Source: Brevundimonas sp. SH203
GTDB taxonomy: Bacteria; Pseudomonadota; Alphaproteobacteria; Caulobacterales; Caulobacteraceae
NCBI RefSeq assembly: GCF_002157625.1
Contig: NZ_BDMM01000004.1
Coordinates: forward strand, 124,001-188,000
Direction: 5' to 3'
Length of the DNA stretch: 64,000 nucleotides
Part shown: positions 49,063 through 57,908 of the stretch, one piece after another
How the letters are laid out: every line of letters begins with the position of its first letter
Numbering within the stretch: position 1 is the first letter of the stretch
Notes under the pieces: generated by a model
What the model saw: only the letters and a program-made list of their open reading frames with translations
The model's database searches: none
What the model was told of the DNA's origin: nothing
Translations under genes and position numbers: made by a program

Positions 49063-49602
49063 TTAGCCTTCGGCCTTTTCCTCGGTCGCTTCGGCAGCCG
49101 GAGCGTCTTCAGCGGCCGGAGCGTCTTCGGCAGGCGCTTCTTCAGCAGCGGGGGCGTTCTTGGCGGCTTCGGCGGCGGCGGCGGCCTCTTCCTTGGCGCG
49201 GGCGGCGGCTTCAGCGGCCTCGACCTTGGCGGCGGCTTCGGCCTCCAGGCGGTCGGCTTCGCGCTGGGCGCGTTCGGCGGCGCGCTCTTGCGCCTTCTTG
49301 CCGGGCTGGGCCTTGTTCGGGTTGTTGGACTGGGTCCACTTGACCTTCTGGCCCAGGGTCTCGTCCTGCGACAGGAAGCGGGCGACGCGGTCGGTCGGCT
49401 GGGCGCCCTTGCCGAGCCATTCGGCGATGCGCTCGACCTTCAGGGCGACGCGCGGTTGGGCGCCGTCCTTGGGCAGCATCGGGTTGTAGGAGCCGACCTT
49501 CTCGATGAACTTGCCGTCGCGGGGCGAGTGCGAGTCGGCGACGACGATGTGGTAGTAGGGGCGCTTCTTGGCGCCGCCGCGGGCCAGACGAATCTTCAGC
49601 AT
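49063..49602 (-). CDS. rpsP: 30S ribosomal protein S16 with long Ala/Glu tail
   Basis: 179 residues. The first 85 are a standard S16 domain ([57 protein letters not shown]). The other 95 are a low-complexity coiled-coil-like extension of Ala, Glu, Arg and Lys, ending in acidic repeats of EDAPAAE. Such tails occur in alphaproteobacterial S16 but this one is long. It sits between ffh and rimM in the usual order. Confidence 0.96.
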   Translation of the reverse strand: MLKIRLARGGAKKRPYYHIVVADSHSPRDGKFIEKVGSYNPMLPKDGAQPRVALKVERIAEWLGKGAQPTDRVARFLSQDETLGQKVKWTQSNNPNKAQPGKKAQERAAERAQREADRLEAEAAAKVEAAEAAARAKEEAAAAAEAAKNAPAAEEAPAEDAPAAEDAPAAEATEEKAEG

Positions 49603-49626
49603 TTCAGGTCTCTTTCCAGGTAGTCG

Positions 49627-51162
49627 TTATTTCTTGGGAGGGAAGCCCGGCAGGCCCGGAAGGCCTCCCGGAAGTTGTCCGCCGCCCAGACCCGCAAGGC
49701 GGTCCTGGATGGCTTTCAGATCGTCGGCGGAGGGTTCTGCCATCTTGCCGCCGCCCAGCGCCTTGAGGCGGGCCATGTCGGGGCCGCCGCCCATTCCGGG
49801 CATTGCGCCGCCGCCGAGACCGCCCAGCATGGCGGCCATCTGCTGCATCTTCCTGGGTCCGCCGCGCGCCATCGACTTGACCACATCGGCCATCTGGCGG
49901 TGCTGTTTCAGAACCCGGTTCACGTCCTGCACGTCGACGCCGGCGCCGGCGGCGATGCGCTTCTTGCGCGAGGCGTTCAGCAGGTCGGGCTTCTTGCGCT
50001 CGGCCTTGGTCATCGAGGAGATGATCGCTTCCTGACGCAGGATCATGCGGTCGTCGATGCCGCTCTCGGCCATCTGACCCTTCATCTTGGCCACGCCGGG
50101 CAGCATGCCCATGATGCCCTGAAGCCCGCCCATCCGCTTCATCTGCTGAAGCTGACCGGCCAGGTCGTCCAGATCGAACTGACCCTTGGCCAGTTTCCGG
50201 GCCATCTTCTCGGCCTTGGCCTGGTCCAGCTCCTGACTGGCCTTTTCGACCAGGGCGACGATGTCGCCCTGACCCAGGATGCGGCCGGCGACGCGGCGGG
50301 CGTCGAACACGTCCAGCGCATCGACCTTTTCGCCGGCGCCCAGATATTTGATCGGCAGGCCGGTGACGGCCCGCATCGACAGCATGGCGCCGCCGCGCCC
50401 GTCGCCGTCGGCGCGGGTCAGGACCAGACCCGTCAGGGGAAGGCGCTCGTGGAAGGCCTTGGCGGTGCGAACCGCGTCCTGACCCGTCAGGCTGTCGGCG
50501 ACCAGCAGGGTCTCGACCGGCCTGGCGATGTCGGCGACCTCGGCGACCTCGTTCATCAGCCCTTCGTCCAGGGTGATGCGGCCGGCGGTGTCCAGGATCA
50601 GAACGTCGAAACCCTGAAGCTTGGCGGCGGTCAGGGCGCGTTTGGTGATCTGGACCGCGCTCTCGCCCTGAACGATGGGCAGGGTCGCGACCTCGATCTG
50701 CTTGCCCAGTGTGGCCAGCTGCTCCATCGCGGCCGGACGGCGCGTATCGAGCGAGGCCATCATGACCTTCTTGCGATCGAACTTGGTCAGACGCAGCGCC
50801 AGCTTGGCCGAGGTCGTCGTCTTGCCCGACCCCTGCAGACCGGCCATCAGCACCACGGCGGGCGGATTGGCGTTGGTGTTGAGGGGGACGGGCTCCTCGC
50901 CGCCCAGCATCTCGATCAGGCCGTCATAGACGATCTTGACCACCTGATCGGCGGGCTTGACCGAACGGATCACCTCTTCGCCGGTGGCGCGCTCGGTGGC
51001 GAAGGCGATGAATTCCTTGACGACCGGCAGGGCGACGTCGGCTTCGAGCAGGGCCACGCGCACTTCGCGCATCGCCTCGGCGACATCCTTTTCGGACAGG
51101 GCGCCGCGCCCGGTGATCCGGTCGAAGACGCCTGTCAGCCGCTCGTTCAGAGCCTCGAACAT
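49627..51162 (-). CDS. ffh: signal recognition particle protein Ffh
   Basis: 511-residue SRP54. The N domain is followed by the G domain with GLQGSGKTTTSAK (G1), DTAGRITLDEGLM (G3) and LTRADGDGRGG (G4, with Arg-Ala where E. coli has Lys-Leu). The Met/Gly-rich M domain (about 300-511) has the RNA-binding GSG-like segment ASRKKRIAAGAGV and a Gly/Pro tail. It binds the 4.5S RNA at 6.2 kb and docks with FtsY. Confidence 0.97.
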   Translation of the reverse strand: MFEALNERLTGVFDRITGRGALSEKDVAEAMREVRVALLEADVALPVVKEFIAFATERATGEEVIRSVKPADQVVKIVYDGLIEMLGGEEPVPLNTNANPPAVVLMAGLQGSGKTTTSAKLALRLTKFDRKKVMMASLDTRRPAAMEQLATLGKQIEVATLPIVQGESAVQITKRALTAAKLQGFDVLILDTAGRITLDEGLMNEVAEVADIARPVETLLVADSLTGQDAVRTAKAFHERLPLTGLVLTRADGDGRGGAMLSMRAVTGLPIKYLGAGEKVDALDVFDARRVAGRILGQGDIVALVEKASQELDQAKAEKMARKLAKGQFDLDDLAGQLQQMKRMGGLQGIMGMLPGVAKMKGQMAESGIDDRMILRQEAIISSMTKAERKKPDLLNASRKKRIAAGAGVDVQDVNRVLKQHRQMADVVKSMARGGPRKMQQMAAMLGGLGGGAMPGMGGGPDMARLKALGGGKMAEPSADDLKAIQDRLAGLGGGQLPGGLPGLPGFPPKK

Positions 51163-51250
51163 TCACTACCTCATATCGACGGGTGAAACGGCTCCATACG
51201 ACAACGGCCCCCGGCGACGATCACGTCGGCGGAGGGTTCTCGCCCACCTC

Positions 51251-51350
51251 GTTCTTTTTTGCGGGCTATCGGCCTTGCGGCCTGCTTGAGCCCGAAAGGG
51301 CTGTGCTCAAGCAGCGCGGAGCGCGGTAGCACGACAAAAAAGCTGTCGTG
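51251..51350. other. structured intergenic sequence upstream of ffh
   Basis: A 390-bp gap (51163-51553) separates divergent ffh and the carboxynorspermidine dehydrogenase gene. It contains stacked inverted repeats: GGCC-TTGC-GGCC (51271-51282), CTGCTTGAGC with GCTCAAGCAG (51282-51291, 51305-51314) around an inner GCCC-GAAA-GGGC, and CACGAC with GTCGTG (51330-51350). A-tracts and T-tracts lie at the edges. It might be a small RNA, leader or repeat; no promoter is evident. Confidence 0.45.
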
Positions 51351-51553
51351 TGGGTGGAGACGCGAGGTTCACTTGCGTCGGAAGCGGCGGCTTATGAAGG
51401 AAAACCGGCGCCAAGGCAACCACGGCGAGTCAATCGCGCTATAAAGCCGATGCGCGCCAAGGCATTTAGCGGATTGTCATCATCGTGCTAAGAGCCGCGC
51501 CCTTTATAGGGGCGGCGTTGTCGCCAGGGTTTCAGACTTCGGGAGAAGCACGA

Positions 51554-52759
51554 ATGAGCAAGGTGCTGGTTATCGGCGCGGGCGGCGTCAGTTCGGTGGC
51601 CGTCCACAAGATGGCGATGAATACGGACATCTTCTCGCATATCACCCTGGCCAGCCGCACCAAGTCCAAGTGCGACGCCATCGCCCAGTCCGTGAAGTCG
51701 CGCTTCGGCGTCGACATCGACACGGCGGCCATCGACGCCGACGACGTGGCGGCGACCACGGCCCTGATCCAGTCGGTCCAGCCCCAGTTGGTCGTGAACC
51801 TGGCCCTGCCCTATCAGGACCTGTCGATCATGGACGCCTGTCTGGCAGCGGGCGTCGACTATCTGGACACCGCCAACTACGAGCCGCGCGACGAGGCCAA
51901 GTTCGAATACAAGTGGCAGTGGGCCTATCAGGATCGCTTCAAGGATGCGGGCCTGATGGCGCTGCTGGGTTCGGGTTTCGACCCCGGCGTAACCTCGGTC
52001 TTCACCACCTACGTCAAGAAGCACCTGCTGGATTCCATCGAGACGCTGGACATCCTGGACTGCAACGGCGGCGACACCGGCCTGCCGTTCGCGACCAACT
52101 TCAACCCCGAGATCAACCTGCGTGAAGTGACCGCCAACTCGCGTCACTGGGAAAACGGCCAGTGGGTCGAAGGCCCGGCGCTGAGCCACAAACAGGTCTT
52201 CGACTTCGAGGGCGTGGGCGAGAAGAATATGTACCTCATGTACCATGAGGAGCTGGAATCGCTGGCCAAATTCTACCCCGAGATCAAGCGCATCCGTTTC
52301 TGGATGACCTTCGGCGACTCCTATCTGAAGCATCTGGAAGTGCTGGAGAACATCGGCATGACCTCGATCGAGCCGATGTCGTTCCAGGGCCGCGAGATCA
52401 TTCCGATCGAGTTCCTGAAGGCCCTACTGCCGGAACCCGCCTCTCTGGGGCCGATCACCAAGGGCAAGACCAACATCGGCGTCATCGCCACCGGCCTGAA
52501 GGACGGGGTCAGGAAGACGGTTTACGTCAACAACATCTGCGACCACGAAGCGGCCTATGCCGAGACCGGCAACCAGGCCGTCAGCTACACCACCGGCGTC
52601 CCGGCCATGATCGGCGCGGCCCTGGTGGTGACGGGCCAGTGGAAGGGCGACGGCGTGTTCAACATGGAGCAGCTCGATCCCGATCCCTTCATGGACATGC
52701 TGAACCAGCACGGCCTGCCGTGGAAGGTTCAGGACCTGGACGCCCCTCTGGACTTCTGA
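51554..52759 (+). CDS. carboxynorspermidine dehydrogenase (saccharopine dehydrogenase family)
   Basis: 401-residue NADPH-dependent enzyme that condenses aspartate semialdehyde with putrescine or diaminopropane to carboxyspermidine or carboxynorspermidine. Rossmann motif VLVIGAGGVSSVAVHKMA, then ASRTKSKCDAIA, the DYLDTANYEP segment and GSGFDPGVTSVF are family features. The start ATG 51554 has a good ribosome binding site (GGGAGAAG). The decarboxylase follows 14 bases downstream. Together they make spermidine without S-adenosylmethionine. Confidence 0.95.
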   Translation: MSKVLVIGAGGVSSVAVHKMAMNTDIFSHITLASRTKSKCDAIAQSVKSRFGVDIDTAAIDADDVAATTALIQSVQPQLVVNLALPYQDLSIMDACLAAGVDYLDTANYEPRDEAKFEYKWQWAYQDRFKDAGLMALLGSGFDPGVTSVFTTYVKKHLLDSIETLDILDCNGGDTGLPFATNFNPEINLREVTANSRHWENGQWVEGPALSHKQVFDFEGVGEKNMYLMYHEELESLAKFYPEIKRIRFWMTFGDSYLKHLEVLENIGMTSIEPMSFQGREIIPIEFLKALLPEPASLGPITKGKTNIGVIATGLKDGVRKTVYVNNICDHEAAYAETGNQAVSYTTGVPAMIGAALVVTGQWKGDGVFNMEQLDPDPFMDMLNQHGLPWKVQDLDAPLDF

Positions 52760-52773
52760 TCGGACCCTACTGA

Positions 52774-53946
52774 ATGCAGACCCAGGCCGGCGATCCGGGC
52801 GCCTTTGCGCATTTCGACCTGAACCGCGTCGCCTCGCCCGCCTTCGTGGTGGACGAGGCGGCCATCCGTCGCAATCTGTCGGTGCTGAAGGGCGTGCGCG
52901 ACGGGGCGGCGGCGCGCGTGCTTCTGGCGTTGAAGGCGTTTTCGATGTGGTCGCTGGCCGATGTGGTCGGCGAATACCTCGACGGGGTCTGCGCCTCGGG
53001 TCTTTGGGAGGCGCGGCTGGCGCGCGAGTTCTACAAGGGCGAACTGACCACCTATTCGCCGGCCTATACGGCGCAGGACCTGCCCGAAATCCTGCGTCTG
53101 TCGGACCATGTCATCTTCAACAATCCGGCCCAGATCGCCCGGTTCGCCGACCTGATCGCGGCGGCGCGGGCCGAAGGCGAAGTGTTCGAGATCGGCCTGC
53201 GGCTGAACCCCGAACATTCGGAAGGCGAGGTCGCCAAATACGATCCGGCCCAGCCCTGTTCGCGTCTGGGCTTTCCGGTGTCGCAACTGACGCCCGAACA
53301 TCTGGTCGGGGTGGACGGCCTGCATATCCACGCCCTGTGCGAGCAGGATTTCGAGCCCCTGTCGCGCATCTGGGCGGCGGTGGAGCCCAAGCTTGAGCCG
53401 CTGCTGGGCGGGATCAAATGGCTGAATCTGGGCGGCGGACACCACATCACCCGCGCCGACTATCAGACCGACGATCTGGTCGCCTTCGTGCGGGACATCC
53501 AGGCCAAACACGGCGTCCAGGTCTATCTGGAGCCGGGCGAGGCGGTCGCGCTGGACGCCGGCATCCTGATCGGCGAGGTGCTGGATGTCTTCGACAACGG
53601 CATGCCCATCGGCATCACCGACATCTCGGCCACCTGCCACATGCCCGACGTGATCGAGGCGCCCTATCGCCCCGCCCTGCTGGACGAGCCGGCGCAGGGG
53701 GTGACGGTGCGGCTGGGCGGGCCGTCGTGTTTAGCCGGCGACATCATCGGCGACTATGTCTTCGCCGAGCGGCCGACACCGGGGACGCGGATCGCGTTTC
53801 TGGATCAGGCCCACTATTCGATGGTCAAGACCAACACCTTCAACGGCGTGCCCCTGCCGTCCATCGTGCTGTGGAACTCGGAGACGGATGCGCTGAGGAC
53901 GATGCGCGATTTCGATTATTCGGCGTTCCGGGACCGCCTGTCCTAG
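52774..53946 (+). CDS. nspC: carboxynorspermidine decarboxylase
   Basis: 390-residue alanine-racemase-fold PLP enzyme that decarboxylates carboxy(nor)spermidine. PLP Lys in LLALKAFSMW, then RLNPEHSEGEVAKYDP, CSRLGFP, HIHALCEQDF, NLGGGHHIT, EPGEAVALDAG and GPSCLAGD. The final steps of the aspartate-semialdehyde route to spermidine are thus encoded by this pair. Confidence 0.95.
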   Translation: MQTQAGDPGAFAHFDLNRVASPAFVVDEAAIRRNLSVLKGVRDGAAARVLLALKAFSMWSLADVVGEYLDGVCASGLWEARLAREFYKGELTTYSPAYTAQDLPEILRLSDHVIFNNPAQIARFADLIAAARAEGEVFEIGLRLNPEHSEGEVAKYDPAQPCSRLGFPVSQLTPEHLVGVDGLHIHALCEQDFEPLSRIWAAVEPKLEPLLGGIKWLNLGGGHHITRADYQTDDLVAFVRDIQAKHGVQVYLEPGEAVALDAGILIGEVLDVFDNGMPIGITDISATCHMPDVIEAPYRPALLDEPAQGVTVRLGGPSCLAGDIIGDYVFAERPTPGTRIAFLDQAHYSMVKTNTFNGVPLPSIVLWNSETDALRTMRDFDYSAFRDRLS

Positions 53947-53991
53947 AGCAATCGTATTGCTGAGGTGATGCGGAGCGCCTGGAAGCCGTTT

Positions 53992-54172
53992 TCATCACAG
54001 CGGGCACGACGAGGTCACGACGACCACGACGGAACCGAGCGCGCCTCGGCGCCCCGTTCCGTCTCAGACCGTTGATCGAGTTGCGGCTTCGCCGCCTCAG
54101 ACCCATCAAGCTTTTTCGAAATGGCACGGCGGCGTCGTGTTCGTCGTGACCTCGTCGTGCCCGTTGTGATGA
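53992..54172. repeat. 181-bp MITE-like element with 40-bp inverted repeats
   Basis: Bases 53992-54031 and 54133-54172 are reverse complements at 38 of 40 positions. The arms carry three CACGACG units. The centre holds a further hairpin of GGAAC...GTTCC. It fills most of the 325-bp convergent gap between nspC and ctpA, and no gene is visible inside. Confidence 0.75.
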
Positions 54173-54271
54173 ATCTTTTGTCTGAAGTGCGCCGATAGGT
54201 CGGCCGGCCAAACTCAGCCGCCGAATCTCCAGCCGCAAGAAAAAGGCGGCTCGCGCCGCCCTTTCCCCGTC

Positions 54272-55648
54272 CTATTCGTCTTTCGGCGCATCCGCCGCCG
54301 GCTCGGCGTCGGGCTTGGGCGTCGAGCCCGGTTCGGTGACGACGATCCCTTCCGGCGCCTTGGACAGTTTCGACAGGTCGCCGCCGGCGCGCAGCACGTC
54401 CAGCGCCCGCTCCAGCTGATAATCCTTGTCCTTGTCGAAGCCTTCGCCGGGGGCCTCGCGCGGGGTGTGCGGTCCCTTGCGCTCGGCGCCGATGGAGGCG
54501 TCCAGCGCCGTGGCGTAGGCGGCCTCGGAATAGATGAAGCTGGAGCGCGAGACGATGCGGGCCTCGGCCTCGGACCGGGCGACCTCCAGGTCCGGCTCGA
54601 TGCCGATCTTCTGGATCGAGGCGCCCGACGGTGTGTAGTAGCGCGCCGTCGTAATCGACAGGGCGCCGTCCTGACCCTGGCGCAGCGGGATCACCGTCTG
54701 GACCGAACCCTTGCCGAAGCTGGTCAGACCCACGATGGTCGCGCGCTGATGATCCTTCAGGGCGCCGGCGACGATCTCGGACGCCGAGGCCGAGCCGTAG
54801 TTGACCAGCACGACCAGCGGCAGGCCGCCGGTGATGTCGCCCGGCTTGGCGGAATAACGCTGAATCTGTTCGGGCTTCCTTCCCCGCTGGCTGACGATCT
54901 CGCCGCGTTCCAGGAAGGCGTCGGACACGTCGATGGCGGCGTTCAACAGGCCGCCGCCGTTGTTGCGCAGGTCCAGGACATAGCCCTTCACGCCCGGCTT
55001 CTCGGCCTTGATCTTGGCGATGGCCTCGTTCAGCTCGCGGCCGGTGTTCTCGTTGAAAGTCGAGACGCGCAGATAGCCGAAGTCGCCCTCGACCCGGCCC
55101 GTGACCGACTGGACCTTGATGACCTCGCGGGTCAGGGTCACTTCCAGCGGGTCGGAGCCGTCGCGCAGGAACGTCACCTTGACGCTGGTGCCCACGGCGC
55201 CGCGCAGCTTCTCGGACACCTGGCTGACCGTCAGGCCCGCCGCGTTCTGACCCTCGATGGAGGAGATGACGTCGCCCGCCTGGACCCCGGCCTTGGCGGC
55301 GGGGCTGTCGTCCATCGGCGAGATGACCTTCACCATGCCGCCGTCGGCGCTGATGGTCAGGCCGACGCCCGAATACTGGCCCTCGGTGCGTTCGCGCAGC
55401 TCGTTGTAATTGGTGGGCGGCAGATAGTTGGAGTGCGGGTCCAACGCGGTCATCATGCCCGCCAGCGCCGCCTCGATCAGCTTCTTGTTGTCGACCGGGA
55501 CGACATAGGCCTGCTCCACGATGCCGACCACGTCGCCGAACAGCTCCAGCATGCGGAAGGTTTCGTTGCGGGGGGTCTGACTGCTGACAGCAGCGGCGGA
55601 GCCGCCGAGCACCAGTGCGGCGCAGCCGACGAGGAGCAGTTTACGCAT
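54272..55648 (-). CDS. C-terminal processing peptidase (S41 family, CtpA)
   Basis: 458-residue periplasmic serine protease. Signal peptide residues 1-24, then an N-terminal helical domain, PDZ domain (about 90-170) with GVGLTISADGGMVKVISPMDDSPAAKAGVQAGDVI, and the S41 core. The catalytic Ser is in YGSASASEIVAGALKD and Lys in SFGKGSVQTV. A Pro/Lys/Asp-rich tail ends the protein. CtpA-type enzymes trim envelope proteins and peptidoglycan hydrolases; the envC gene upstream in the same cluster fits this. Confidence 0.95.
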   Translation of the reverse strand: MRKLLLVGCAALVLGGSAAAVSSQTPRNETFRMLELFGDVVGIVEQAYVVPVDNKKLIEAALAGMMTALDPHSNYLPPTNYNELRERTEGQYSGVGLTISADGGMVKVISPMDDSPAAKAGVQAGDVISSIEGQNAAGLTVSQVSEKLRGAVGTSVKVTFLRDGSDPLEVTLTREVIKVQSVTGRVEGDFGYLRVSTFNENTGRELNEAIAKIKAEKPGVKGYVLDLRNNGGGLLNAAIDVSDAFLERGEIVSQRGRKPEQIQRYSAKPGDITGGLPLVVLVNYGSASASEIVAGALKDHQRATIVGLTSFGKGSVQTVIPLRQGQDGALSITTARYYTPSGASIQKIGIEPDLEVARSEAEARIVSRSSFIYSEAAYATALDASIGAERKGPHTPREAPGEGFDKDKDYQLERALDVLRAGGDLSKLSKAPEGIVVTEPGSTPKPDAEPAADAPKDE

Positions 55649-55787
55649 TCGGTCTCTTTCGGTCGGGCCGATCATTCAAGGCGCCCGTTTGAAGGGTAAG
55701 GCCCCGCAGACACGACCAAATCGTGGCGACGCGGCGTCCCTCCGATAAAATCAGCGTCGGAGGATAATGCAAAGGCCTATTGCGGAT

Positions 55788-56867
55788 TCATCGCAGCCAC
55801 GGCCCCGGATCGATGGGCCGTTCGTCGCGACGCAGTTCGAAATAGACGTCGCCGTCCGGCCCGCTGCGCCCCAGGGTCTGGCCGTCCGCGACGCGCGCGT
55901 CGCCGTGGACATCGACGCTTTCCAGCCCCGCGATCACCGCGCGCCAGCCCGGCCCCAGGTCCAGCACCACCACCTGCCCCCAGCCGGTCAGCGGCCCGGC
56001 GTAGGCGACCTTGGCGTCGGCGGGCGCCTTGATCGCCGCCCGGTCCGCGCGCCAGCGCCAGCCGGAGGTTCCCTGACCCCAGGTCTGGGTCGGCGCGCCC
56101 CCGACCGGCGGGCTGAGGCGGGCGCGGTTGGCGGGCAGACGCGCTGTGGGCGTCTCGACGGCCTCGGCCTGGGGCACGGCGCCGCCCAGTTCGCGGATGC
56201 GGCGCTCCAACACGTCGGCGGCGCGTTCGGCGGCGCGCGCCTCGGCGTTCAGCACGGCGGTCAGGGCGGTCTTGCGCGACGTCAGCCCCTCGATCTCGGC
56301 CCGGCGATCGCCTTGGGCGCTCTCGGTCGTCAGCAAGCGTTCCGAGGACAGGACGGCGAGGCGGCGGATACGCATGATCTCGGCCTGACGCGCCGCCAGG
56401 GCCTTGGCGCGGGTCTCCAGGTCCGGGGTCATGGCCTTGAGCAGGATGGAGGCGCGCACGGTGTCGATGGCCTTGTCCGCCGGAACCAGCAGCGGCGGGG
56501 GCGGACGGCGGCTCATCATCTGCAGCGCGCTGAGCAGGCGGCTCTGGGCGCCGCGTTCGCGGGCCAGGCTGGACACCAGTTCGGCCTCGCGCTCGCTGAG
56601 CTGTCGCAGGCGGGCGCGCTGGTCGTCGATCTGGCGGTCGTCGTTGCGGGCGTCGGCGCGCAGGGTCGCCAGCCGGCGCTCCAGCTGCGCCAGTTCGGCC
56701 TTGGCGGCGTCCGCGTCGGCGCGCAGCCGCCGGGCGCGCACCGCCTCGTCGCGGTATTCGGCCTGGATGCGCGACAGTTCGCTCTCGGGCGCCTGACGGC
56801 TCATGGCCGGGGCGGCGCAGACGAAGCCCGTCAGCAGGGCGAGGGAAAGGGGACCGGCGCGACGCAT
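55788..56867 (-). CDS. EnvC-like murein hydrolase activator (degenerate LytM)
   Basis: 359 residues: signal peptide, a long coiled coil (about 25-215, rich in Arg, Ala, Leu, Glu) and a C-terminal LytM fold. The catalytic HxH of active M23 peptidases is not seen: the last motif reads VYFELRRDERPIDPGPWLR, as in EnvC, which activates amidases rather than cutting itself. The Caulobacter relative LdpF has this architecture. It lies between rlmH and ctpA in the common alphaproteobacterial order. Confidence 0.9.
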   Translation of the reverse strand: MRRAGPLSLALLTGFVCAAPAMSRQAPESELSRIQAEYRDEAVRARRLRADADAAKAELAQLERRLATLRADARNDDRQIDDQRARLRQLSEREAELVSSLARERGAQSRLLSALQMMSRRPPPPLLVPADKAIDTVRASILLKAMTPDLETRAKALAARQAEIMRIRRLAVLSSERLLTTESAQGDRRAEIEGLTSRKTALTAVLNAEARAAERAADVLERRIRELGGAVPQAEAVETPTARLPANRARLSPPVGGAPTQTWGQGTSGWRWRADRAAIKAPADAKVAYAGPLTGWGQVVVLDLGPGWRAVIAGLESVDVHGDARVADGQTLGRSGPDGDVYFELRRDERPIDPGPWLR

Positions 56868-56868
56868 C

Positions 56869-57333
56869 TCAGTCGCGATGATAGGGCGATCCGGCCAGAA
56901 TGGTCACGGCCCGATACAGCTGTTCGGCCAGCATGGCGCGGGCCAGGGCGTGGGGCCAGGTCTGGGGACCGAAGGCCAGGGTCGAGGATGCGGCGGCCCG
57001 CACGCTCTCGTCCAGCCCGTCCGCCCCGCCGATGGCGAAGACCAGACGGCGTTCGCCCTGATCACGCAGTCTGGCGACATGGTCGGCGAAGGCGCGCGAG
57101 GAATAGGTCTTGCCCCGTTCGTCGCAGGCGATCAGGTGCGCGCCCTCGGCGGCCGCCAGGATCAGTTCGGCCTCCGGCGCCTTGCCCGGCTTACGCGGGT
57201 CCAGGTCGATCAATTCGAGGGGGCCGAGGCCCAGCGCGCGTCCCGCGAGGGTGGCGCGCCGGGCGTAGTCGTCGGCCAGCGTCGTCTCGGGCCCCCGGCC
57301 CGGCCGGCCGATGGCGACGATGCCCAGCTTCAT
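56869..57333 (-). CDS. rlmH: 23S rRNA (pseudouridine1915-N3)-methyltransferase RlmH
   Basis: 154-residue SPOUT methyltransferase acting on helix 69 of 23S rRNA. The knotted SAM site has LVFAIGGADGLD and the C-terminus LARAMLAEQLYRAVTILAGSPYHRD, which is highly conserved. It lies just after rsfS with a 4-base gap and 1 base before envC, so they are co-transcribed. Confidence 0.97.
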   Translation of the reverse strand: MKLGIVAIGRPGRGPETTLADDYARRATLAGRALGLGPLELIDLDPRKPGKAPEAELILAAAEGAHLIACDERGKTYSSRAFADHVARLRDQGERRLVFAIGGADGLDESVRAAASSTLAFGPQTWPHALARAMLAEQLYRAVTILAGSPYHRD

Positions 57334-57337
57334 GGGG

Positions 57338-57763
57338 TCAGTCGCGCGCGGTGCGGTGCGCGGAATCGACGGCCCAGATCTTCTCGATATTGTAGAAGGT
57401 GCGGACCTCGGGGCGGAACAGGTGGACGATCACGTCGCCGGCGTCGATCAGCACCCAGTCGCAATGCGGCAGGCCCTCGACCTTGGCCTTGCCCAGACCC
57501 TGTTCCTTCAGGGTGCGCAGCAGGTGGTCGGCGATGGCGCCGACGTGACGGTGCGACCGGCCCGACGCCACGATCATTGTGTCGGCCATGGCGCTCTTGC
57601 CCTTCAGGTCGATCAGGACGAGGTCCTGGGCCTTGTCCTCGTCGAGGCGGCTCAGCAGGGCTTCTTCCAGCGGCGTGGAGCCGACGGGGCGCGGGGCGGA
57701 ATCGCCGAAGGCCAGGTTGGAGTCTGGGCCGTCTTCGGAATGGAGAGGTTCGATAGGGTCCAT
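57338..57763 (-). CDS. rsfS: ribosome silencing factor RsfS
   Basis: 141 residues from ATG 57761-57763. The RsfS core is EALLSRLDEDKAQDLVLIDLKGKSAMADTMIVASGRS ... HCDWVLIDAGDVIVHLFRPEVRTFYNIEKIW. It binds L14 and blocks subunit joining during starvation. A start 34 codons upstream is open but adds residues without family similarity. It is in the nadD-rsfS-rlmH order common to bacteria. Confidence 0.95.
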   Translation of the reverse strand: MDPIEPLHSEDGPDSNLAFGDSAPRPVGSTPLEEALLSRLDEDKAQDLVLIDLKGKSAMADTMIVASGRSHRHVGAIADHLLRTLKEQGLGKAKVEGLPHCDWVLIDAGDVIVHLFRPEVRTFYNIEKIWAVDSAHRTARD

Positions 57764-57908
57764 CTCGTGCGCCGTATTCGAAACGGCGGCGTCTTGCGTA
57801 TCGTACGCGGGCGAGGGGGTCAGCGGAGGGCTCCGGGAGCGTTGACTAAAGACGCCCTCTAGCACGGATGGGCCGAAACGTGAACCGGCGCCGCAATCAC
57901 GCCGGCGT

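Noticed and set aside
54033..54056. GGAAC...CGTT as another EcfG promoter inside the MITE-like element
   Set aside because: Spacer is 19 bases rather than 16-17, and the sequence is explained as a hairpin of the repeat; no gene follows.
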